From Shewanella maritima (lineage in GTDB: Bacteria; Pseudomonadota; Gammaproteobacteria; Enterobacterales; Shewanellaceae), in NCBI RefSeq assembly GCF_004295345.1, contig NZ_CP036200.1:682001-746000 (forward strand): a DNA stretch of 64,000 bases, written 5' to 3'. The notes under the pieces are model-generated. The model had not been told where the DNA came from. It saw only the letters and a program-made list of their open reading frames with translations, and searched no databases. The translations under genes were made by a program, and so were the position numbers. The stretch's first letter is position 1; every line of letters begins with the position of its first letter. Of this stretch, positions 62,656-64,000 are shown one piece after another.

Positions 62656-63567
62656 TTAACCCGCAAGTAAATCACTGCGCGATTCTTCAGCAAACATATC
62701 AACCATCCACTCTCTAAATGCCGATACTTTACCAAGCTCAGAATGGCTCTGCTGACACACGAGGTAATAGGCATCTTTACTGACCAACACTTCAGAAAAA
62801 GGACATACCAAACGCCCGGCTTTAATGTCAGGCCTTGCCAGTACGCTATACCCTAGTGCGATACCCTGACCATGGGTGGCAGCTTGCAGCACTAATGAAG
62901 AGTGAGAAAAAATTGGGCCTTGATTGACATTAATGTCGGTAATATCACATTGCCTAAACCAGGCCTGCCAGTCATGACGACTAGAGTCATGTAATAAGGT
63001 GTGATGCTTTAAATCTTTTGGCTCATTTAACGGCTTAGGGCCGTTGAGTAACAAAGGTGAGCACACAGGAATAAGCACTTCGTTTCTGAGCTTATCAGCG
63101 CGCAGTCCAGGCCAGTTGCCTTGGCCATAATAAATTGCCACGTCTACATCATCAGTCAGTGCACCTGTATCGCTATCAACAGCTTTAATGCGCACATCAA
63201 TATCTGGATTCTTTTCACTAAACTGCGATAGCCGTGGTACCAGCCACTGAATAGCAAAACTAGGCGACATGCTTACGGTTAGTGAGCCGACTGCACTGCG
63301 CGCGAGCAGCCTGTCAGTCGCCTCACCAAGCTGAACAAAGATATCTTTAATATCGAGAAAGTAGCTTTGCCCCTCTTCTGTTAACAATAATGATCTATTT
63401 TTACGTCTGAACAGCTTTAACCCTAGAAAATCTTCTAATGCTTTTATCTGGTGACTTACCGCAGCCTGGGTTACAAATAACTCTTCTGCAGCACGCGTAA
63501 AGCTTAAGTGGCGGGCTGCTGCTTCAAATGCTTTGACTGCATTTAACGGTGGTAAGCGTCTAGACAT
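62656..63567 (-). CDS. gcvA: LysR-family regulator, GcvA-like
   Basis: 303 residues. It begins MSRRLPPLNAVKAFEAAARH, the N-terminal signature of GcvA, and continues with the winged helix (LSFTRAAEELFVTQAAVSHQ, then IKALEDFLGLKLFRRKNRSL). The effector domain includes VSMSPSFAIQWLVPRLSQF and DDVDVAIYYGQGNWPGL. In enterobacteria GcvA controls the glycine-cleavage genes; in Shewanella the gene is found next to the DUF423/rlmM group, as here. Other members of the subfamily (AmpR, DsdC) share these motifs, so the name is probable but not certain. Confidence 0.82.
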   Translation of the reverse strand: MSRRLPPLNAVKAFEAAARHLSFTRAAEELFVTQAAVSHQIKALEDFLGLKLFRRKNRSLLLTEEGQSYFLDIKDIFVQLGEATDRLLARSAVGSLTVSMSPSFAIQWLVPRLSQFSEKNPDIDVRIKAVDSDTGALTDDVDVAIYYGQGNWPGLRADKLRNEVLIPVCSPLLLNGPKPLNEPKDLKHHTLLHDSSRHDWQAWFRQCDITDINVNQGPIFSHSSLVLQAATHGQGIALGYSVLARPDIKAGRLVCPFSEVLVSKDAYYLVCQQSHSELGKVSAFREWMVDMFAEESRSDLLAG

Positions 63568-63744
63568 AGTGATCTATCTCGTATTTTTTAATTAGTTTTT
63601 CTTATGATTATTGTTATTTTTTGTCGTTTGTAAAGAACACTGTGTTCGTGCAAAATTTAATCATCAAATTTTGGCGAGTTGGACAACCTCTAAGACGTGA
63701 ATGGGAGTGTCCGACACTACCTTTTTGTTTGGAGAATCACACTT

Positions 63745-63975
63745 ATGTTCAACCCAAAATCACTTATTGTTGCCATGTTACTCGCAGGCTTTACTGCACA
63801 AGCTAGCGCTGTAGAAGTTGCCAGCTTAGAGCTTGAAGATTTACAAGCGTCAATCCACGCTGAACTATTGCAAGACATGGAAAACATTCACCAGCAAGCA
63901 CTAGTTGACACCAACGAGCACCTACTGACTGACACTAAAACTGAAGTCAGCGACAATGATAGTGTCTCTGAATAA
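63745..63975 (+). CDS. Small exported protein, 76 aa
   Basis: The ATG at 63745 lies behind GGAG and starts a good signal peptide (MFNPKSLIVAMLLAGFTAQA, cleavage after ASA). The mature peptide of about 53 residues is acidic and probably helical (VASLELEDLQASIHAELLQD, TDTKTEVSDNDSVSE). The frame extends 16 codons upstream, but that would bury the signal. No family recognised. It diverges from the GcvA-like gene. Confidence 0.6.
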   Translation: MFNPKSLIVAMLLAGFTAQASAVEVASLELEDLQASIHAELLQDMENIHQQALVDTNEHLLTDTKTEVSDNDSVSE

Positions 63976-64000
63976 CTAGATGACTTAAGTTAGCGCTATC

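Noticed and set aside
1-64000. CRISPR array, rRNA operon, or complete insertion sequence
   Set aside because: No regularly spaced direct repeats, no rRNA sequence and no transposase or recombinase frame were seen.

Overview
The window most likely comes from the chromosome of a Shewanella or a close gammaproteobacterial relative. Four groups of genes point there: a polar-type flagellar/chemotaxis block with ParC/ParP and FlhF/FlhG, the H-ring genes flgT/flgO/flgP, a chitin/N-acetylglucosamine set (nagP, nagX, nagA, nagB-II, nagK, hex) with NagR-type operators, and lutABC and cydABX. This is read from protein motifs and gene order; no database search was run.

Layout. 1-6.1 kb: the tail of a probable flgN, a short accessory stretch with a small exported protein and a frameshifted amidohydrolase flanked by an imperfect direct repeat, a tRNA-Arg(CCU), then flgT diverging from flgOP. 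6.1-15.2 kb: an outer-membrane protein, a TetR regulator diverging from a two-gene RND efflux pump, a Cache-type chemoreceptor and a small membrane protein. 15.5-18.3 kb: lutABC for L-lactate oxidation. 18.4-22.3 kb: a LysR regulator and cytochrome bd oxidase (cydA-cydB-cydX). 23.1 kb: a 25-codon ORF with a good ribosome binding site and a terminator. 23.3-32.3 kb: the GlcNAc genes, all on the minus strand. 33.1 kb: a TauE/SafE exporter.

34.5-55.7 kb is one long minus-strand flagellar and chemotaxis array: fliK, fliL, fliM, fliN, fliO, fliP, fliQ, fliR, flhB, flhA, flhF, flhG, fliA, cheY, cheZ, cheA, cheB, a small membrane protein, parC, parP, cheW and a DUF2802 gene. It builds the basal-body C ring and export gate, sets flagellar number and position, makes sigma-28, and forms and positions the polar chemosensory array. 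fliEFGHIJ, which usually precede fliK, are absent here; a sigma-54-like promoter sits in front of fliK instead. 56-64 kb holds an S9 peptidase, an NAD-type isocitrate dehydrogenase, rlmM, a DUF423 protein, an alpha/beta hydrolase, a GcvA-like regulator and a small exported protein.

The least ordinary structures are two 299-bp copies (7169-7467 and 32777-33075, opposite orientation) of a MITE-like element with TA-bounded terminal inverted repeats and nested internal hairpins; three copies of an acidic motif in the CheA linker; the 25-codon transcription unit at 23.1 kb; and an intrinsic terminator lying inside the hex leader.
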